This document shows, one piece after another, positions 27,401 through 27,544 of a stretch of 27,544 bases of DNA. The stretch's first letter is position 1, and the number at the start of each line of letters is the position of its first letter. The DNA is from CAZJYI01 sp964550025. GTDB lineage: Bacteria; Verrucomicrobiota; Kiritimatiellia; UBA8416; CAYOBW01. The position numbers and the translations under genes were made by a program. The notes below the pieces were generated by a model. It was given only the letters and a program-made list of their open reading frames with translations. It was not told the DNA's origin and searched no databases. The stretch lies in NCBI GenBank assembly GCA_964550025.1, contig CAZJYI010000144.1, positions 1 through 27,544 of the forward strand, read 5' to 3'.

Positions 27401-27544
27401 TTGTCGATGACGGTGCACCCGCGTCGCCGGTTGCTCATCACCTTCTGCCTGTCGTGGAGATCGGCGGCGTCGCTCGCCGTCATGATGACGTGCAAGGTCT
27501 GGACGGGGGGCGTGCCTGCCGGGTTCACCTGGACCAACGCCCGC
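24445..27544 (-). CDS. CotH-kinase-family protein with three lamin-tail (LTD) domains, 5' end outside the window
   Basis: About 1032 residues are visible; the frame is open to the right edge, so the N-terminus and any signal peptide are missing. The CotH domain comes first: an N-lobe (HVIMTASDAADLHDRQ and GIRLRGSMFS), the metal-binding LPWDWDFLFH motif about residue 288, and a closing YKSYIGSRRSHVLGLLP helix. CotH proteins are atypical secreted kinases, or structural homologues of them; the Asp residues of the DWD motif are present. A beta domain follows (about 390-470), then LTD domains starting near 476 (LLLTEIHYQP), 650 (RIVINELLAHS) and 788 (PIVVSELMVAP). The C-terminal domain (YSVQFTSNLVSGAWQELDI to SRFYRIRRFE) is a kind often seen at the ends of verrucomicrobial exported proteins. 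It is the first minus-strand gene of this block, with TGA at 24447-24445. Its link to the giant protein is inferred from gene order. Confidence 0.85.
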   Translation of the reverse strand, partial: RALVQVNPAGTPPVQTLHVIMTASDAADLHDRQKVMSNRRRGCTVIDNGEAIHYDCGIRLRGSMFSRTSASGAGLNIKFPADRLFRGVHRSVTTRRRNIKEIIAKHLVTQAGGLGGVYNDIVYQAGYRSEQTGVTRLSMARHGNGFLANAFKDGGNVTLFKMEGIRVAKSTIDGTLDGLKWWDSSHVGWINSFDLTDLGEDREQYRHNIRISNNRARDDYEPMAALCRALKLDSPQREAALNGLMDYSQWTRHFALLSLCGIGDTYTAGNPHNINIAVRATDGKTVALPWDWDFLFHYSATTGLHDPHNRNKNVSRLIEGVPVVTRLFHGHLYDLCQTVYDRAYMDTWIDHYSSLAAENYSGYKSYIGSRRSHVLGLLPAVVPFEITTNGGSDFDVGTPSVSLAGRGWIDVRQIRRAGGAHALETDWLDGETWSLSVPLAPGENAIALEALDRGGNVVGTDSIAVTTTSGVSPASAADLLLTEIHYQPVGGSDYEFLEFRNIGTAPVNLNGVVLSDGVTGTFPEYIVPAGEYVVVVGNTAAFSDRYSSPTSPWFFDGINVVGAWTSGRLNNDGERIAVRSAAGSNIASVTYGVGGSWASRPAGEGASLELRDEHSVPSVQPVRDLCLNDADTWRASYRHHGSPGRGGDDIRGRIVINELLAHSDAEPGLDWVELLNPGTGTVAFAHWYLSDDRGAPLKSVLSGELAPGAAMVLDESALGLNFSELGDEAVVTVADPHSNVLYEIDFQDFGASDRDVTFGRCERTDGKVDFPPQSAVTRGGANAYPLVGPIVVSELMVAPTNGVEFVELVNTGSETVPLYDAAHPSNTWRLTSAVDFRFPEGVRMRPGEVLVVSSTNPAAFRALAGVPGTVTVLGPWSGMLDNAGDALKLRRPVDPEPDGTVPYVLADKVDYRPYAPWPRTTNGVPLEKAVLDAYGNEPAAWRAGLAGGTPGIVTARSTEGAALRIEVEQGEVATRWVVLPGVDYSVQFTSNLVSGAWQELDIRQTNGIAVEVNDVGPGSTVPSRFYRIRRFE

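Overview
The window is GC-rich and bacterial. Its protein families point to the Planctomycetes-Verrucomicrobia-Lentisphaerae-Kiritimatiellota group: a giant secreted protein with DUF2341, LamG and PATR (autotransporter-associated beta-strand repeat) domains, and a CotH-kinase protein with lamin-tail (LTD) domains. I infer Kiritimatiellota or Verrucomicrobiota from domain content only. No rRNA, tRNA or marker gene is present to settle it.

Left end (1-330). The 5' end of an integron-integrase-type tyrosine recombinase gene runs off the left edge on the minus strand. Its promoter is well formed (TTGACA, 17 bp, TATGGT). It carries two GAAC-N4-GTTC palindromes 40 bp apart, one lying on the -10 box. 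This is the layout expected of an SOS (LexA)-controlled integrase. I see no attC site or gene cassette.

Left operon (330-2028, plus strand). A membrane-anchored staphylococcal-nuclease-like protein lacks the usual catalytic Glu. Its gene overlaps by 8 bases a two-TM potassium channel with a TVGYGD filter and a cytoplasmic RCK domain. The convergent gap that follows holds a 36-bp imperfect inverted repeat that pairs best in the plus-strand RNA.

Right block (2270-27544, all minus strand). In transcription order: a CotH/LTD protein (5' end outside the window); a giant gene of about 4751 codons (24070 to 9814), broken by a single-base frameshift at about 22558; and a 2431-codon paralogue (9565 to 2270). 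The giant protein has a signal peptide, six DUF2341-LamG modules (three with an extra ConA-like domain inserted), and about 2060 residues of PATR beta-helix repeats. The smaller protein matches its last module plus the PATR region, so the two arose by tandem duplication with N-terminal module gain or loss. The 248-bp gap between them holds two tandem copies of a 63-bp multi-hairpin element and a 12-bp perfect hairpin, all bounded by GTAGC/GCTAC.

The right block looks like a surface or exported adhesin or carbohydrate-binding locus. The CotH protein could be a secreted kinase or structural partner; that link rests on gene order alone. The left operon is functionally separate and faces the right block convergently.
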